Shown in pieces: positions 13,443-13,463 of a stretch of DNA of 13,463 nucleotides. Source of the DNA: DASQFD01 sp035633255 (GTDB lineage: Bacteria; Actinomycetota; Actinomycetes; Actinomycetales; Dermatophilaceae); contig DASQFD010000013.1 of assembly GCA_035633255.1 (NCBI GenBank), positions 1-13,463 of the forward strand, given 5' to 3'. Positions within the stretch are counted from its first letter, which is position 1. Each line of letters opens with the position of its first letter. The position numbers and the translations under genes are program-made. The notes beneath the pieces are model-generated. The model saw only the letters and a list, made by a program, of their open reading frames with translations. It did no database searches and was not told where the DNA came from.

Positions 13443-13463
13443 GGCGCCGGGCGGGGCGGCGCC
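13443..13463 (+). terminator. Possible hairpin after the operon, cut by the window end
   Basis: GGCGCC (13443-13448) and GGCGCC (13458-13463) can form a 6-bp stem with a nine-base loop immediately after the last stop codon. A following T run cannot be seen because the window ends here. Confidence 0.25.

Noticed and set aside
1..13463. CRISPR array, rRNA, riboswitch, toxin-antitoxin or anti-phage genes
   Set aside because: No regularly spaced repeats, rRNA-like stretches or recognisable defence domains were found on either strand.

Overview
The window is high-GC DNA (about 70% or more by eye) from an actinomycete. Supporting traits are GTG starts, leaderless-type promoters, a group II truncated haemoglobin (GlbO), an RpiB of the Glu-based actinobacterial/mycobacterial type, a DsbA-fold protein of the mycothiol-dependent nitroreductase type, and SpoIIE-type phosphatase and GH13 genes. 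A member of Micrococcales near Intrasporangiaceae/Ornithinimicrobiaceae is my best guess, but this is inference and not a taxonomic call.

Region A (1-3630) looks like accessory DNA. It starts inside the end of an insertion element (1 to about 134) that cuts off a ccdA-type gene. Reading leftward on the minus strand, the order is OmpR-type response regulator, sensor histidine kinase (one frameshift), lipoprotein-anchored thioredoxin (one frameshift), CcdA (truncated). Together they look like a regulated cassette for extracytoplasmic thiol-disulfide chemistry. The right edge holds a scrap of an M23 peptidase gene and an exact 3' half of a tRNA-Gly gene without its 5' half, as expected of an attachment site left by a tRNA-targeting integrative element.

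Region B (3616-6821, minus strand) reads as one collinear set: DsbA-fold oxidoreductase, ribose-5-phosphate isomerase B, membrane-anchored SpoIIE/PP2C-type phosphatase (two frameshifts), and TrmB tRNA m7G46 methyltransferase, whose stop codon lies inside the tRNA-Gly fragment.

Region C (6900-13439, plus strand) is a compact operon: aminopeptidase N, MscS-type channel, GlbO truncated haemoglobin, GH13 alpha-glucosidase and glycerophosphodiester phosphodiesterase. Three of the four junctions are 4-base stop/start overlaps. Regions B and C diverge from a 78-bp promoter region.

No dedicated defence system, CRISPR array or biosynthetic cluster is visible. The most interesting signals are: (1) a 7-mer, GTATGCC/GGCATAC, that holds nearly every TAT/ATA trinucleotide in regions B and C, in several reading frames and in a spacer, and is absent from region A; (2) the tRNA-Gly half-site at the edge between those two composition regimes; (3) four frameshifts all of the same sense, three of them cured by removing one base from a C run.
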